In this document: one piece after another, positions 1-11,884 of the stretch
Layout of the letters: each line of letters begins with the position of its first letter
Numbering within the stretch: position 1 is the stretch's first letter
Assembly: GCA_023101885.1 (NCBI GenBank)
Contig: JALPQD010000016.1
Coordinates: 9,549,634 to 9,613,633 of the forward strand
Direction: 5' to 3'
Length of the DNA: 64,000 nt
DNA from: Typhlomys cinereus
Taxonomy: Eukaryota > Chordata > Mammalia > Rodentia > Platacanthomyidae
The notes under the pieces: model-generated
Database searches by the model: none
Told to the model about the DNA's origin: nothing
What the model saw: the letters and a program-made list of their open reading frames with translations, nothing else
Translations under genes and position numbers: made by a program

Positions 1-64
<64 letters not shown>
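1..64. repeat. (TC)n(AC)n microsatellite
   Basis: The window opens with an uninterrupted TC run that passes at base 22 into an AC run ending at 64. The left edge is cut by the window, so the full length is unknown. Confidence 0.97.
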
Positions 65-66
<2 letters not shown>

Positions 67-754
67 AATGATTTCAAATAACATTAACTTTCTGGGAAGA
101 AAAATTCCGATTACAGATTTCCTGCAGAATTAAAAAATTCTAAATTTGGTATTGTTCTATGCTATATTTATTAGCAACCCAGGTTACTTGACCCTGGAAG
201 CCCTTTCCTTCCTAAGAAAGAGCATGCCACATGGTTTTCATCACTCCTAAGTTCTTATGAACTTTTTGGCATGGTTTCAAATAAAATGAATATATTTCTC
301 TTTAAATATACCACTACACAATCAAATGAGTTCATCAAATAGCCTTGAACTAGAATATATGAATGTATGTGTGTTTTCTTCATGTCATGCTATATTTATG
401 AAAAGAAGCTGTTTCCTCTCTTACTAAAACTGGTTTCTAGAAACTTATTCCATTTGTGAGACATACCCATTGACTCCAAGTTTAAGCCATGTAATATCCT
501 TAAAATACAAAAAAATAAAAATAGTTTTCTGAAAACCAAACCTGTGTCTCATTTTTCCTTCCTGTTCCCTGACTCCTCACAAACTCTCTTTAAATCATTG
601 TCTGCATATCAGAATGTAAGGGAGGAATTCAGAGAATAAAAAAGATGACACATAGAATAACTTGAAACAGTTTAAAATCTAGTTCATTCATTTACTCAGC
701 ATTTTTTCTGTTCGTGTATGGTGTGTGTGTGTGCTTTGCATATGTGAAGCGGAG
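65..754. other. Unique AT-rich intergenic sequence
   Basis: I see no repeat family, coding frame or RNA gene here. A short TG-rich patch lies at 718-735, just before the LTR that follows. Confidence 0.6.
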
Positions 755-1085
755 TGTCATGGCTTGAAATGTGCGTTGTCCCCCCACAGGCTTGTGTGTT
801 TGAATCTTTAGTTATGTGTGAAGATCAAGGAACTTTTGAGAAGTGGAGACTTGCTGGAAGAAGTCAGCACAGGAGGTGGACCTCGAGGTTGATTAACTCC
901 ACCCTACTTTCATGAGAGGTCCACTCTTGTAGTTTTGCAGCTCTCAAACTCCATGAAGGATGTAACCAAGGTCTACTCCAGCTTCTACTAGCCAGCCATG
1001 CCTTTCCTGCTATAGTGACTGTAACTCTCCTATGGAACTACAAGCTGAATAAATCTCACACTCAAACAGAGAAGAGAAACCAGTA
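755..1085 (+). mobile_element. MaLR/ORR1-like LTR, plus strand
   Basis: It starts with TGTCATGGCTTGAAATGTG, close to the conserved first bases of mammalian MaLR LTRs. It then has the usual order: a CCCCACAGGC motif, a GTGGACCTCGAGG stretch, and near the 3' end the polyadenylation-type string AGCTGAATAAATC at about 1045. The length suits a solo LTR. No internal retroviral sequence follows. The subfamily is not assigned because no library could be searched. Confidence 0.65.
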
Positions 1086-1390
1086 TAATGGTGTGTGAGT
1101 GTGTGTGCGAGTGTGTGTGTGTGTGATTTACAAGTGAGTGGGTATAAGTATGTGAGAGGTGTGTGTACAAAAGTGCACTTGAATGTGTGTGCCTATGGAA
1201 GATTGTGGATGATATTGGAGATCATCCTAGATTGCTCTCCCTTCTTATGGCTTGCTCTGGGGAGATCCAGTCTTTGCCATCTAGGATTGGAATTGCAGAC
1301 TGATATGATGCCATATCAATCAGATATTTTCACATAGAATCTGGAGATCCAAACTCAAGTCCTTTTGCTTATAAGGTGTAATGGTTACTC
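1086..1390 (-). mobile_element. Diverged tRNA-derived SINE (D family), minus strand
   Basis: Read on the minus strand it has a tRNA-like head near 1380, a body matching the other D-type SINEs in this window (for example 13729-14018), and a CA-rich tail that appears here as (TG)n at 1091-1125. It is heavily diverged and the head is damaged. Open frames across it are fortuitous. Confidence 0.65.
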
Positions 1391-1805
1391 TTTATTTATT
1401 TATTTATTTATTTATCCTCTCATACAAACTTGATAGGTACCCCATTCCTCTCCCTCTTTCCACCCCTCCCTAGCTCCCCTTGCTCCCTCCCCCCTTTTCC
1501 CCTTCCTTTCCCCCTCTCCCTTTTCCCCAGTGCCCCTTCCCCCATTCCTGGAGCATCCTTTAGTGTGCATGTCAAACTTCCCTCTGGGTCCTCCTCTTTG
1601 AAGTGTAAGGACTTAGTAGCATTGCCTAGAGCTCTTTCTTGTGTTCCCCTTTACTATAGGAACACTATCGTGTCTGTTAATCCCTTGACTCTAAGGATCC
1701 TAGTGCCTGTGATTCATGCTAGACTTTGGGGGGTCAAAGATATGTTGGTCATTGCGCAGCTCATGCAAAGTCCTATTATGATTACTTCAGTCCTAACTTG
1801 TTTAC
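1391..1805 (-). mobile_element. 5'-truncated L1 3' end, minus strand
   Basis: The A-rich tail appears as TTTA repeats at 1391-1415. It is followed by the conserved L1 3' terminus (CATACAAACTTGATAGGTAC), a long C/T tract that is the G-rich polypurine tract of the L1 3' UTR on the other strand, and then unique 3' UTR sequence. It aligns by eye with the copies at 5220-5700 and 50900-51660. No ORF2 remains. Confidence 0.85.
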
Positions 1806-1811
1806 TCTTAT

Positions 1812-3146
1812 GTGCAGCATAATGGGAGAAAGGGAGATTTATTCATCTTTTGGTTCTAGAGGGGAGATACAGTCTCTCATAGCAGAGGCAGCATGACTGG
1901 CAGCAGTAACTGGAGTCAGGCTGTTACACTCATCCATGAGGCTGAGAGCTGCTAGACTTCTGGAAGGTGGGGTGGGACTAATCCTCCGAAAGGCCCAATC
2001 CCTGTGAATACCTTCCTCAAGCAAGTTCCACCTCTCAAAGGCCATGATCTTCCCAAACACATGAGAGTGTGGGGGACACATTTCTTTCCTTTTTTTCTCC
2101 CATATTTATTTTTTTTTTCTAATCATACAAGCTCAATAGGTACCCCCATCTTCTCCCTCCCTTCTTTCCTCCTCAGTCATCCCCCTTTCACTCTTTCTCC
2201 TTCCCCCTTTTCTTTCAACCCGTCCCTCCCTCCCCCTCTCCCAGCATCCTCCTTTTCTCCCTTCTATTCTCTGGAGCATCCTTTTGTGTGTATGCCAAAT
2301 CTCTCTCTAAGTCCCCCATCCTAGTGAGAGTTCAGGACTCAGTGGCATAGCTCAGAGCCCCTTCTTGGACTCCTTGTTAGTGTGGGAACTTTCTTATGAC
2401 TGTTAATCCCTTGCCTCTAAGAATCCTACTGCCTAAAGCCTTCTCTTCTGTGATCCATGCTAGACTTCGGGGGGTCATTGACATGTTAGCCATTGTGCAG
2501 GTTAGGCAAAGTCCAAATATGGCTGCTGCAGCACTAACTTGTATGGAGTACTTTGCATATCGTTGGTCCTCCCCATCTTTAGGCTCTTACAGTCTTGCTG
2601 CCTCGTCTTCTGTAAGGTTCCTTGAGCTCTAGGATGGGGTGAAATTTGGCTGGTCTAGTTCCAGGTGACTAATGTAGGGTCTTTGGTGTTCTGAATTATG
2701 GTTAGTTGTTGCTTTCAGTTTTGCTTTTTCTGTGTTGCCCTTGGCTGCATCCTGATTGGTATGGAAGGACTGTTTAAATGAAGATCTTAATATAAGAGGA
2801 AACTCAAAGGTGGATGGAAGAATAAGAGTAAGATACAGCAGACACCCCTTTGTGAGATGGTTACTGTCTATCTGCCAGTCCCTATATACTCCCTGATTGG
2901 TGAGATCAAATCTGTTTAGTCGTAAGTGACCAGGAAGGAAAGTGAGAGTGAGCTTCATCAGATGTCTTGCTACTTACATGCAATACCTGATGGTGACTTA
3001 TTTTCTCTACTGAAACGTGATCCCCAATCTCCTTTCTTTTGGGGGGCTCTCCTTCCCCTTCCCTCCTGTTTATAATCCTTTGCAATTACAGTAGATATTA
3101 CAGAGATTTACCTTTGAATATGGGGGACACATTTCAAACCATGGCT
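1812..3146 (-). mobile_element. MaLR/ORR1-like LTR, minus strand, split by an L1
   Basis: The parts at 1812-2084 and 3121-3146 form one LTR on the minus strand. Its 5' end reads TGGTTTGAAATGTGTCCCCC from about 3144 downward, and its 3' polyadenylation area lies near 1825. An L1 3' end (2085-3120) interrupts it and is flanked by a 15-base duplication of LTR sequence. The LTR is therefore older than that L1. Confidence 0.7.
2085..3120 (-). mobile_element. 5'-truncated L1 insertion with 15-base target-site duplication
   Basis: TGGGGGACACATTTC occurs at 2070-2084 and again at 3121-3135, bounding the insert exactly. Inside, read on the minus strand, are L1 3' UTR sequence, the polypurine tract (C/T-rich at 2140-2330), the terminus matching CATACAAGCTCAATAGGTAC, and the A tail (T-rich at 2085-2120). 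It is about 1.04 kb long and lacks recognisable ORF2. Confidence 0.9.
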
Positions 3147-4797
3147 CAAGGCAATGGTTTTAGCTTCTGAGCCATTCCCCAGCTTTCAGTCAGCAAACAT
3201 CAACTGGATGAGATAATTGCTATGTGTTATGCTAAGAAAAGATAAAAATAGTCGAAATCTGATCATTTTTTACATTTCTTTATTTATAAATAAGTATTGA
3301 CAGAGGAGTCATGCATTCGTTATGTACATTGTGGTGTTTTGAAGTATGTATGCATTGTAGTGTGACTAAACCTAGCTAATTATCTTAAATATTACCTCAT
3401 GCAGAATTGTTTCTACTTTTGTGGTGAGAACAATTAATATCCTGTCTCTTGGCATAAATAAATTATTGTGGATCTTATACTAGTGCCAAAACACCCATAT
3501 AACAATGATGGAACATGTTCAATTCTTGAAATGCTTCAGTGAGTTTTTTGGAGAGCAAAACAATTTTCACTGTTAAAAGGCGAACCCAATGGCAAAGTAT
3601 CAGTACCTTGTGAAATAAGAATCCTTGGAATATTTTAAATGATTTATTCAAGTCAACCAATTAAGCCTCAGAATAAAAGAGAGCAACTTTTATATTGTTT
3701 GATAATCACTCTGATGAACAGCATGCATAATGACATTTTGATAATAAACAATTTGAAGGGTTATTCTCCAGCCATTCCAGAATAAGACATATGTTTTCTT
3801 GTTGTTTCTGCCTCATGAGAAGCATCAAATTGTGCCTTGTGGAAGGAGCAACTATGTGATCATCAAGTATGGTCCACTCTATGAACTTGAGTTTCTCCTT
3901 GACACCTAGAGTCCCACATGTTGCAGTTCAGCAGTGAGTGGATGACAGCTTAGATTCTGAATGTCACTGGAGGAGTCAATCTCCGTAAGTTGCAAATACA
4001 TCACTAGGAGTAAAATCGCCATGGTTTTGCTTCTAATCAATGTACTATGCAACACTGCTTTTCTCTGGAAATTATTAATGGGTTTCCTTACATCCATCTT
4101 GGCTATAATTAGAAGTGGCGACGTTTCCCACGTCTGAATTGTGTGAATCACTGCAAATTGCCAAAGAGTATATGTGTTCTATGAAATAGTACAAGTTATT
4201 TTTGGTATGCAGTCTCTTGATTAATTAGAACATGCTATGTAGTTTCTCTTTGAACGTGACTAACAAGTACAGTTGTGTCCATATCAATAAATGTGAATTG
4301 TGACTTCTATAAAGAACAGGGCAAAGTAGAGGGGAGGAAAGATTGAAGAGAAAAGTATGAAATGAAAGAGAGACTTGTCATCCTGATAGAGAAGAAATCT
4401 GTTGTGGGAAGGAGATAAGAAAGAAATCTTGGCCAGTACCATTGCCAGACTGTGCTTTGGGTTAAGGGCAGACTTTCCAGTGTCTAGTACCCTTAATTAT
4501 ACAAATCACTAATCAATGAACTTGTTCTGGTCCCTTTTTAAGTAGATAAGTTCCAAGACATGCACAAGTTGGTGTTTCTGTTCAGCAATGTTGGACTATA
4601 TCAAAATGATGCTGCAGTCAGGGTGGAGAGACTAGCAACTCCTGTCCTGTTTAAGTTCAAGGGACACAGGAGCAAGCATAGGCAAAGCTTTCAGAGAGTG
4701 GAACATGGAAACAAAATCTCATTAGGCAGCTGTCTGTCACACATGACACATGAGTGTAATGATCAATTTACAAAAGGTTCATATTGACTCATAGTTT
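3147..4797. other. Unique intergenic sequence
   Basis: AT-rich DNA with no recognisable family. Short open frames at 3475-3660, 3906-4151 and 4560-4787 have no recognisable domain or context and look like chance. Confidence 0.55.
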
Positions 4798-4814
4798 AGA
4801 AACACCTGTTCAGA

Positions 4815-5730
4815 CCAGAAACAAGGAGAGAGGGGACCATGTTACAGCAGAGAAAATAGGCCTCCATCAAGGTCTGCAAGTAAGTAATGAGAAACCTGGT
4901 TAAGTTCACAGACGTTCTTTCCTGATCTCACCAGAAGGGGAGGGCATATAGTCTAGCAGACAAAAAGTAATCATTTTGCAAATGGGTGATGGACCCTTCC
5001 CTCACTGAGGTTTCCTACTCTTTACATCTACCCTTGAATGTGCTATTATAACAAGACTCCAGTTTAACAGCTTTTTGTCTCTGGCCAGGGGGTGACATAC
5101 AGTGCCCAGCAGAATGGAGTGAAGGGCATTGCAGGAGCAGCAAAACTGCAAAAGAAAATCAACAAACCACAATCCAGAACTTCAGAGACTCTATATCAAT
5201 CACATAGAACTAGGCCAGCCTAATCTCTCCCCATCCTGGAGCTCAGGGACATTTGCGGAAGAGGGGGCGGTAAGATTGTAAGAGCAAAAGGATGGGAGGA
5301 GCAACGATTTGCAAGATTCTCAACAATAGTTGGGGCTAAAGCAATCATAATGGGACTTTGCATGCCCTGCGCAATGTCCAGAGCACTGTTGCACTCATAA
5401 AGTCTAACATCTGTTAAGGGCACCGAGATCCCTGGAGGCAAGGGATTGACAGCCATAGTAGTGCTCCTATGCTTAAGGGGAACAAGAGAAAGGGCTTATG
5501 GAAATGTCACTGGGTCCTTATATGTCATCGGAGAGGAGGACCCAGTGGAGAGTTAGGCGTACACAATAAAGGACTCTCTGGGAATTGGGGGGAGGCACTG
5601 GGGGATGGGGAGGGAGAGGAGGGGAAGAAGGGGGTTCGGGGGGAGGAGGGGGGAGGGAGGGAACTGGTAAAAAAAAATTAAAATGTATAATTAAATTTTT
5701 AATAAAAAAAAGCAAAGGTTAAAAAAAAAA
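4815..5730 (+). mobile_element. 5'-truncated L1 insertion with 17-base target-site duplication
   Basis: AGAAACACCTGTTCAGA at 4798-4814 is repeated exactly at 5731-5747 and brackets the insert. The element runs on the plus strand. It has a 3' UTR beginning before 4975, a G-rich polypurine tract at 5585-5665, an A/T-rich end, and a final A run at 5720-5730. It matches 50898-51662 closely over the shared 3' UTR, including the segment TCTGGCCAGGGGGTGACATA. No ORF2 remains. Confidence 0.93.
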
Positions 5731-5747
5731 AGAAACACCTGTTCAGA

Positions 5748-6212
5748 TTCAACTGATCCCTTTGCTGTGGGCTTGGAACTAGGCAGAACGGCGGGGGGCA
5801 GTTCTGGACAGAACATGGTCACTTCCCTTGTGCCACACAGGTGTTTCAGAGTTCCCAACCTCTCTTAGTAGTATATCAATATTGAGGGCCAAGTCTTTAA
5901 CAAGTGTACAGTTAGGGAAATAATTCCACATCAAGACTGCAGCAACTGAGATATTTCAGAAAGAAAAACAATCTTTGAAACATTCAGAGTTAAAAATATA
6001 TATTAGATACAAAGAAACAAAGATGAGAATGGCTTCAGTCTTCTCATTCAAAAAAAATCAAGAAAAAGAAAGAAAAACATCTTGTAAAGTACCTAAAATA
6101 TAAAGACTTCTGTAAAAAGAAAACAAATGTTTTCTTATTCAGAAATAGAAATACTATAATGACTTTTTCAAACTCAAAAAAGCTGAATTTGTGGCCAGGA
6201 GGTTTGTATTAT
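5748..6212. other. Unique AT-rich sequence
   Basis: No recognisable feature apart from A-rich stretches at 6040-6090. Confidence 0.55.
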
Positions 6213-6228
6213 AAGAAATATGAAAGAC

Positions 6229-6509
6229 GGGCTGGAGTGGTGGCTCAGGGTTAAGCCTCTGCCTTGCAGGCAGAAGGTTTTGAGTTCGGTTCCTAGATCC
6301 CACGTATAGATGCCAGGCAGAAGTGACCTGCGTTTCTGGTCCTGGTAGGGCGGAGACTGTGAATCCCGGGGCAGCGTAAACAAGGAGGAGGTGGAGGCGT
6401 CCATGGTGGTTCCTGAATTCGCCCGTGGTTCTACAAACACATACATACACACACGCGCACACACACACATACACATGCACAATTGAATAAATAAAAAAAT
6501 TAAAAAAAA
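6229..6509 (+). mobile_element. Young D-type SINE, plus strand, perfect target-site duplication
   Basis: A tRNA-derived head starts GGGCTGGAGTGGTGGCTCAG. TGGCTCAG fits a pol III A box and GAGTTCGGTTCC fits a B box. The body ends in a CA-rich, AATAAATAAA tail. The 16-base duplication AAGAAATATGAAAGAC flanks it at 6213-6228 and 6510-6525 without mismatch, so the insertion is fairly recent and L1-mediated. The 108- and 117-codon minus-strand frames over it are antisense reading of the SINE. Confidence 0.93.
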
Positions 6510-6525
6510 AAGAAATATGAAAGAC

Positions 6526-7500
6526 ATCTTTTTTAACTAAGAGTGATGATAAATTGAAACTTGTCCATCAAGAAGTGGGGATGATAAGATTATTATAGGT
6601 TTTATTTGAAAGATCATCAAACTATGCCAAGAAGAATGACTAACAATGGACTAGCAGGTTTCTAATACACAAAGAAGTAAGACATGCACTGTATGGATAT
6701 AACAGCCTCAGTGGAGCCCTGGCTCTATATTCTTATAAAATTTGTTCACAGTAAATAAACTCGTGAGATATGTGAATTTGGATTCTAGCTACTTAATGAA
6801 TTGTTATAAAGGAGACAGTATCACAAAATCGATAAGGGGAAAATTTACACATTCAAATTGAACTACATGTGTTTGTCTTGTTAATGTGAATGTATATTTA
6901 GTTCAAATAAAGGCAATAGAAAAAATAGAATGGCAAAGATAAAAACAAGAATGAAAATAATTGATCATTCTAATTAAAGAACAGAAAGAACAAATGATCA
7001 GGATCTAAAACAAGAGCCAACCATGGACCTTCTATTGGAATTTCTTGGAATGGAAAACCTCAGATATCATAAAGTTTTGTGAAAGTAAATTCTACAAAAA
7101 CAAGTCAGAAGAATGCTGGAATGGCTCTTTAAAGACATCAAGTAAACACCAGAAAAGAAATATTATTGGAAATAAAAGGTTACCTTTCATAATGATAAAA
7201 GGGTCAATTCATCACAGAGTTATAAAATGTAAGTGTGTATGTACATAATAACAGAATCCGAGATACATGATGTGCAAGCTAATGCGTGGGAAGGGAGACA
7301 GAGACCACACTGCATGCATAATGGGGCATTCAATATTCCTTTCTCAGAGACAGATGGATGGAGAAACAAGCATTAGAAATGTGTAAAGTGTAGACACTGT
7401 TGTACAATGTGAAGTAACAGACATTTATATGACACCTAAGTCTCATGAACATCATTAACTAACATACATAGGATGTCATTTTCACATATGCCACTCAATA
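6526..7500. other. Unique AT-rich sequence, possibly grading into old L1
   Basis: A-rich DNA without a clear family boundary. From about 7300 onward it resembles decayed L1 ORF2 and joins the next feature. Confidence 0.45.
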
Positions 7501-8170
7501 AAGGCAAAACAATCAGATCTCTCAAATTCTTGTACAAGTATAGCAAAAGAGAATAGGTTCAGGGTTATAAAGAATATTCCAAGAAAATTAGAAGGATCTC
7601 TCTCATGCAGACTATACTCTGAGCACAATATAATTAAAATAAAAAAGGAGATATGTGGAAACCTTTGAATGTTTTGAAATGAAATGACAGACTTCTAAAT
7701 AACCTATGAGTCAAAAGGGAAATCAGAAGGGAAATTAAAAGACATGATGAAAGTGAAGGAATTGAAAAAAAAACTTTATGTAATAGAGTTAATGGTGTTC
7801 AGGGAGAATCTGGAGTTAAAGGCTTGTTTTAAGGCTTGTATACAAGTCAACATCATTGTAAAGAGAGGGAGGAAGAATATTATTTGAACACAGACTCTGG
7901 TAAATTAATAAAATATGCTATAAACACAAGGAAATGAAGTTTTCAGAAATTGTAAGCAGAGATTAAAAATAAGTAGAAGAAATAGTTAAACTAAATGATA
8001 GCCACACCAAAAAAATCAAAATGAAATGAAAATAAGTAGACGAAAGCAAATATAAAGGTGCAATTCATAGTTTAAAAAGTATATAAAATAGAAATAAACA
8101 ATAAAAATAAGCTTGTTTTCAGAATGCTAATGCTTTATATACTCTGAACATTCAAAAGACAGAGATATGC
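7500..8170 (+). mobile_element. Ancient decayed L1 ORF2 fragment, plus strand
   Basis: Strings such as GAGCACAATATAATTAAAAT, CTTCTAAATAACCTATGAGTC and GGGAAATCAGAAGGGAAATT follow the order seen in old mammalian L1 ORF2 upstream of the reverse transcriptase core. The frame is broken throughout. Assignment is by remembered family sequence, so subfamily and edges are approximate. Confidence 0.6.
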
Positions 8171-8545
8171 AAATGCCCGACCTATCAACATTTCCCCAAG
8201 GACTAACATCTTAAACAGCTACTCTTAGCGAGGGTCTCAGGGGCAGGTTCTGGACACGGGAAGAGGAACCTCCCCACTTAGGATTTTGCCTACATAAAGT
8301 TCAACAGAAATCTGACTCCCCTAGCAACATAGGCACACAGAAGGGTGTCCAGTGAAAAACATAAGAATAGGGACAGGTAGGAGTGTATGGGACAGAACAG
8401 GATTAATGAAGGGAAGGGAAGGTGGGAGGAAGGGTGTGTGGATAGAAAGAATGGGAAAGGAGGGAAATGAGAGTGGAGAGGTCAGGGCAAAGACATAAAT
8501 CCAGTTTGTTTATAAAGAAAAAAATTTAAAAAACAATAAAAAAGA
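8171..8545 (+). mobile_element. Probable L1 3' end of a divergent subfamily
   Basis: A G/A-rich polypurine tract at 8380-8490 leads to AAAATTTAAAAAACAATAAA at about 8519. This matches the architecture of an L1 3' UTR terminus. The upstream part (GGGGCAGGTTCTGGACACGG) is unlike the younger L1 ends in this window, so it is probably another subfamily. Confidence 0.5.
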
Positions 8546-8913
8546 CATAAAGTAACAATACTGATAGCAGGAACAAGGGTCTAGTTACAGATATTAAAAG
8601 AATAGAGACATTATGAATACCTACATGCTTTTATAGTTGGCAACACAAAAGAAGCATATTCCTTGAACACCAGGATTGGCTCAAACTAATACATTAATAT
8701 AAATTTATATTTATATAAATACATTATGTGCGTGAAAGACATTTAACTGCTAAATTAAAATATATTGGTAAGAAAAGTTACCCTGATCTTCACTGGCAAG
8801 TGTGACTAAGTTTTAAAGAATTTCACCATCCCTGGGCCACAAGTAAAGCTCAATGACATAGCATAAGTGTGATGTGAGCAGGACTTTAGATTAGTCTTCA
8901 GCAAAAAACAGGC

Positions 8914-8916
<3 letters not shown>
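8546..8916. other. Unique AT-rich sequence
   Basis: No recognisable element before the CA repeat. Confidence 0.5.

Positions 8917-8960
<44 letters not shown>
8917..8960. repeat. (CA)n microsatellite
   Basis: About 22 uninterrupted CA units directly abut the inverted L1 segment that starts at about 8961. Confidence 0.97.
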
Positions 8961-8963
<3 letters not shown>

Positions 8964-10375
8964 GAAAATAGCACCTTTGTAAAGAAAATATATATCACCA
9001 TATTGATCGCCAGAGTGGTTGTATAACCCTGCAATCCCACCAGCAATGTATAGAGTTCCCTTTCCTCTACATCCTCTCCAGCATTTGGTGTTGTTTATAT
9101 TGTGGATTTTCGCCATCCTGATGGATGAGACGATGTCCTAGGATAGTTTTCATTTTTCATGTTTCTCTAATGGCTAAGGCTGTGGAGCATTTTTAAGATA
9201 TGTGTTAGACATTTTGATTTCGTCCATGGAGAAGTTTCTTTTGAGTTCCTAGGCCCATACTCAAATTGGGCTATATCTCTTTGGTGTTTAATTTTTACAA
9301 GTTTTTTGTGCACTCTGGATAATAGTGCTCTATCAGATATTCTCCCATTCTGTGGGTTATCTTCTTGCTCGGTTTACAATCCCTTTAGCTGAACATAAGG
9401 TCTTTAATTTCATAAAGTCTTACCTGTTGAGTGTTGATTCTAGTGCCTGTGCTCTTGTGTTATACACTATTTACAATAGCAAAGTCATGGGATCAATCCA
9501 AATGCCCAACAGTTGATGAAATGTGGTACATTTATACAATGGAATACTACTCAGCCATCAAAAAAGATGAATTAATGAAATTTGCCAGGAAATTGATGGA
9601 ATTTCAAAAAATTATATTGAGTGAATTATCCCAGACACAGAAAATTAGAGGCCATATGTACTCCTTAATAACCAGTCCCTAGTTCCAAACCCACTTAATG
9701 AAATATTCAAAGGAGATAACCTTCAATACCAATGGGGATGCAGCCAAGAGCAGTGCAGGAACAGCAAAACTGAAAACAACAACAAACCATAATTCAGAAC
9801 ACCAAAGACCCTTCATCTCTCCCCATCCTAAAGCTCAGGGAAAATGGGGCAGCAAGATTATAAGAGCTTAAACATAGGGAGAAACAACGATATGCGAGAT
9901 ACTCCATATAAGTCAGGTCTGTACCAGCCAGGATATAGCCAAAATGTGATTGTACTTTGCCTGACTTACACAATGGCTGACATGTCAACAACCCCCCATA
10001 GTCTAGCAGGGATTGCAGGAGAGAAAGCTTCAGACAGTAGGATCCTTAGAGGCACAAGGGGTTAAATAGTCATAATAGAGTTCCCATGCTGGTGGGTAGC
10101 CCAAGAGGGGGCCCCAGGATCCAGGGGCCACTGAATCCTGAATCTTCACTAGTGTAGATGACTCAGAGATTATATCCATATAAAGAGATGCTCTGGGGGA
10201 TAGGAAGAAGGAAGCATGAGGCACTGGAAGAGGGAACAGGAGGGAGAGGAAGGGAGAATACAATGGGGAACAACAATGGGAGAGGGGACAGGGAGGGAAA
10301 AGAGAGGGTACCTATTGAGCTTGTATGATTAGGCAAAAAATTATATAATAAAAATTGTATCAACATTAAAAAAAC
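8961..10375 (+). mobile_element. 5'-inverted (twin-primed) L1
   Basis: Two head-to-head L1 pieces share one locus. Bases 8961-9461 read as L1 ORF2 on the minus strand (compare 15800-16315). From about 9465 the plus strand reads the next part of ORF2 and continues through its stop at 9682 into the 3' UTR, the polypurine tract (10200-10310) and the terminus ACCTATTGAGCTTGTATGAT. By comparison with the uninverted copy, roughly 100 bases between the two pieces are missing at the junction. Inversion with a small junction deletion is the known outcome of twin priming. Confidence 0.85.
9465..9682 (+). pseudogene. L1 ORF2 C-terminal fragment
   Basis: The frame includes MWYIYTMEYYSAIKKDE, then LMKFARKLMEFQKIILSE and HMYSLI, typical of the L1 ORF2 protein C-terminus. 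The stop TAG lies at 9680-9682. Only this end survives on the plus strand. The reverse transcriptase core is missing and the preceding ORF2 part is inverted upstream, so no functional protein can be made. The open frame upstream of about 9465 is junction sequence. Confidence 0.85.
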
Positions 10376-10555
10376 AGATAAACAGATGATGCCCCTAGCT
10401 TATTTAGGATGTAATTGTGCCAATGGTGTCAAAAGCAAAAATCATTAAAAATTATTAACAAAAAAATACAGTTCACAAGTTAAAAAAATAATAAAATCAG
10501 CAAGTAGAATTCTTTAAAATAGATAATTTTCCAAAAGTTTTTTATGCAGAGGTTT
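10376..10555. other. Unique A/T-rich sequence
   Basis: Short stretch between the L1 tail and an old SINE; nothing recognised. Confidence 0.5.
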
Positions 10556-10559
10556 ATTG

Positions 10560-10805
10560 AAGAAATAAAGCTTTAGCGAGAACTGAGATGTGTAGAACTA
10601 CTACCAGAGCTTCTTGGTCTGTGCAGGAGAATCACATGTTCTAGGTCAGTCTGGAGTATAAAGCAAGTACAAGGTCAGTCTCAGTAAATAAGACCATGTC
10701 TCATGATTTAATAAATAGAGACTTGTTATTTTAGTAGTAGAGCTCTTGACAGAACCCATGGAAGCCCTAGACCCTGTCCCCAAGACTGGCAAGTAACTAA
10801 AAAGA
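10560..10805 (+). mobile_element. Old B4-like SINE (B1-type plus ID-type), plus strand
   Basis: A decayed 7SL-derived part (GGAGAATCAC, TCTAGGTCAGTCTGGAGTA, AAGACCATGTCTCA) is followed by an ID-like tRNA part (AGTAGTAGAGCTCTTGACA, ending ACCCTGTCCCCAAG). This composite order is that of rodent B4. Divergence is high, so edges are approximate. Confidence 0.6.
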
Positions 10806-11465
10806 CAGAAGTAAGGAAGGAAAGAAGAGAAAAAAAATGCAAAACTGACATAACATTTAGAAATTATTTAAAGGACTTAACTATGATGAAATAAATAAGA
10901 ACCACGTAATTATCTCAGCAAATGCAGAAAGAAAACATTTTATAAAATTTTACTTGCAATTCAAGATGATTCTCCAAACCTTAAGAATAGAAGAAATAGA
11001 ATTCTCAACTTGATAAAGCAGGTCTATTTTTTAAAAACCTTGTGGTTAGTATCATGCTTAGTGGAAAACTAATTGCTTTTGACCTACGATCATGAACCAG
11101 GTCAAGACACTCCTTTAGCTCTGCCATTCATCATTATGTTGGAAGGCCCACCCAGTGCCAGGATAGAGAAATAAAAAGCCTAGAGATGGAAAGAGAGGAA
11201 GTATTTTTCTCTTAAAAATACCTGATCATATACACTGAAAATTCCAAGTAACCTCAAGTATATCACTGGGAATAATAAATTAGTCTTTCATGCTTAGTGA
11301 ACAGAAGGTAAACATTCAAAAATGCCTAGAAATTTTAACTGTAGACAGTAACAATTCAAAACAAAGAACACTGCATTGAGTTCTGGGTTGTTTCACCCTC
11401 TGCTAAAAATGTCAAATAAACAAATGAATGAATATATAAATAATAATATATGGCATATATGATTA
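10806..11465. other. Unique sequence
   Basis: AT-rich with no feature I can name. The stretch 11030-11300 has patches that could be very old L1, but I cannot support that. Confidence 0.45.
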
Positions 11466-11850
11466 ATTTTTCTTTCATGTATGTATGTGACACATGCATG
11501 TGAGTGTGTGCTTTCACATGGGTGAGTGTACATGTGTCTGCAGGTGTATGAACACTAATACATTTGAGTGTATACCTGTGGAGGCCTAATCACTGCAAAT
11601 CATCCTTGGTTACTATTTCCCCTTACTCTTGTAAGCCTGGGTATCTAATTAAACCCAGAGCATGCTATTATGGGTATTCTGGCTAGCTAGATTACTCTGG
11701 GGATTCCAAGGCTCTACCTTTCAGGACTAGAATCATAGGCAGATCACCTCACCTACCATTTTTACATGGGATCTGTGGATCTGTACTCAGGTCCTTTTGC
11801 TTGGGAGGCAAAGGATTTAACCACTGAGCCTTCTCTGAAGCACATGACTA
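11466..11850 (-). mobile_element. Old D-type SINE, minus strand
   Basis: On the minus strand the head lies at about 11845 (complement of ACTGAGCCTTCTCTGAAGC). An ACTCAGGTCC B-box area, a body and a long TG-rich tail equivalent at 11466-11580 follow. It is longer and more diverged than the young copies. Confidence 0.65.
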
Positions 11851-11884
11851 ATTTATAAAGTATGCTTAAGACATGCAAGCTGTA

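Noticed and set aside
1430..1822. 130-codon proline-rich frame
   Set aside because: Antisense of an L1 3' UTR.
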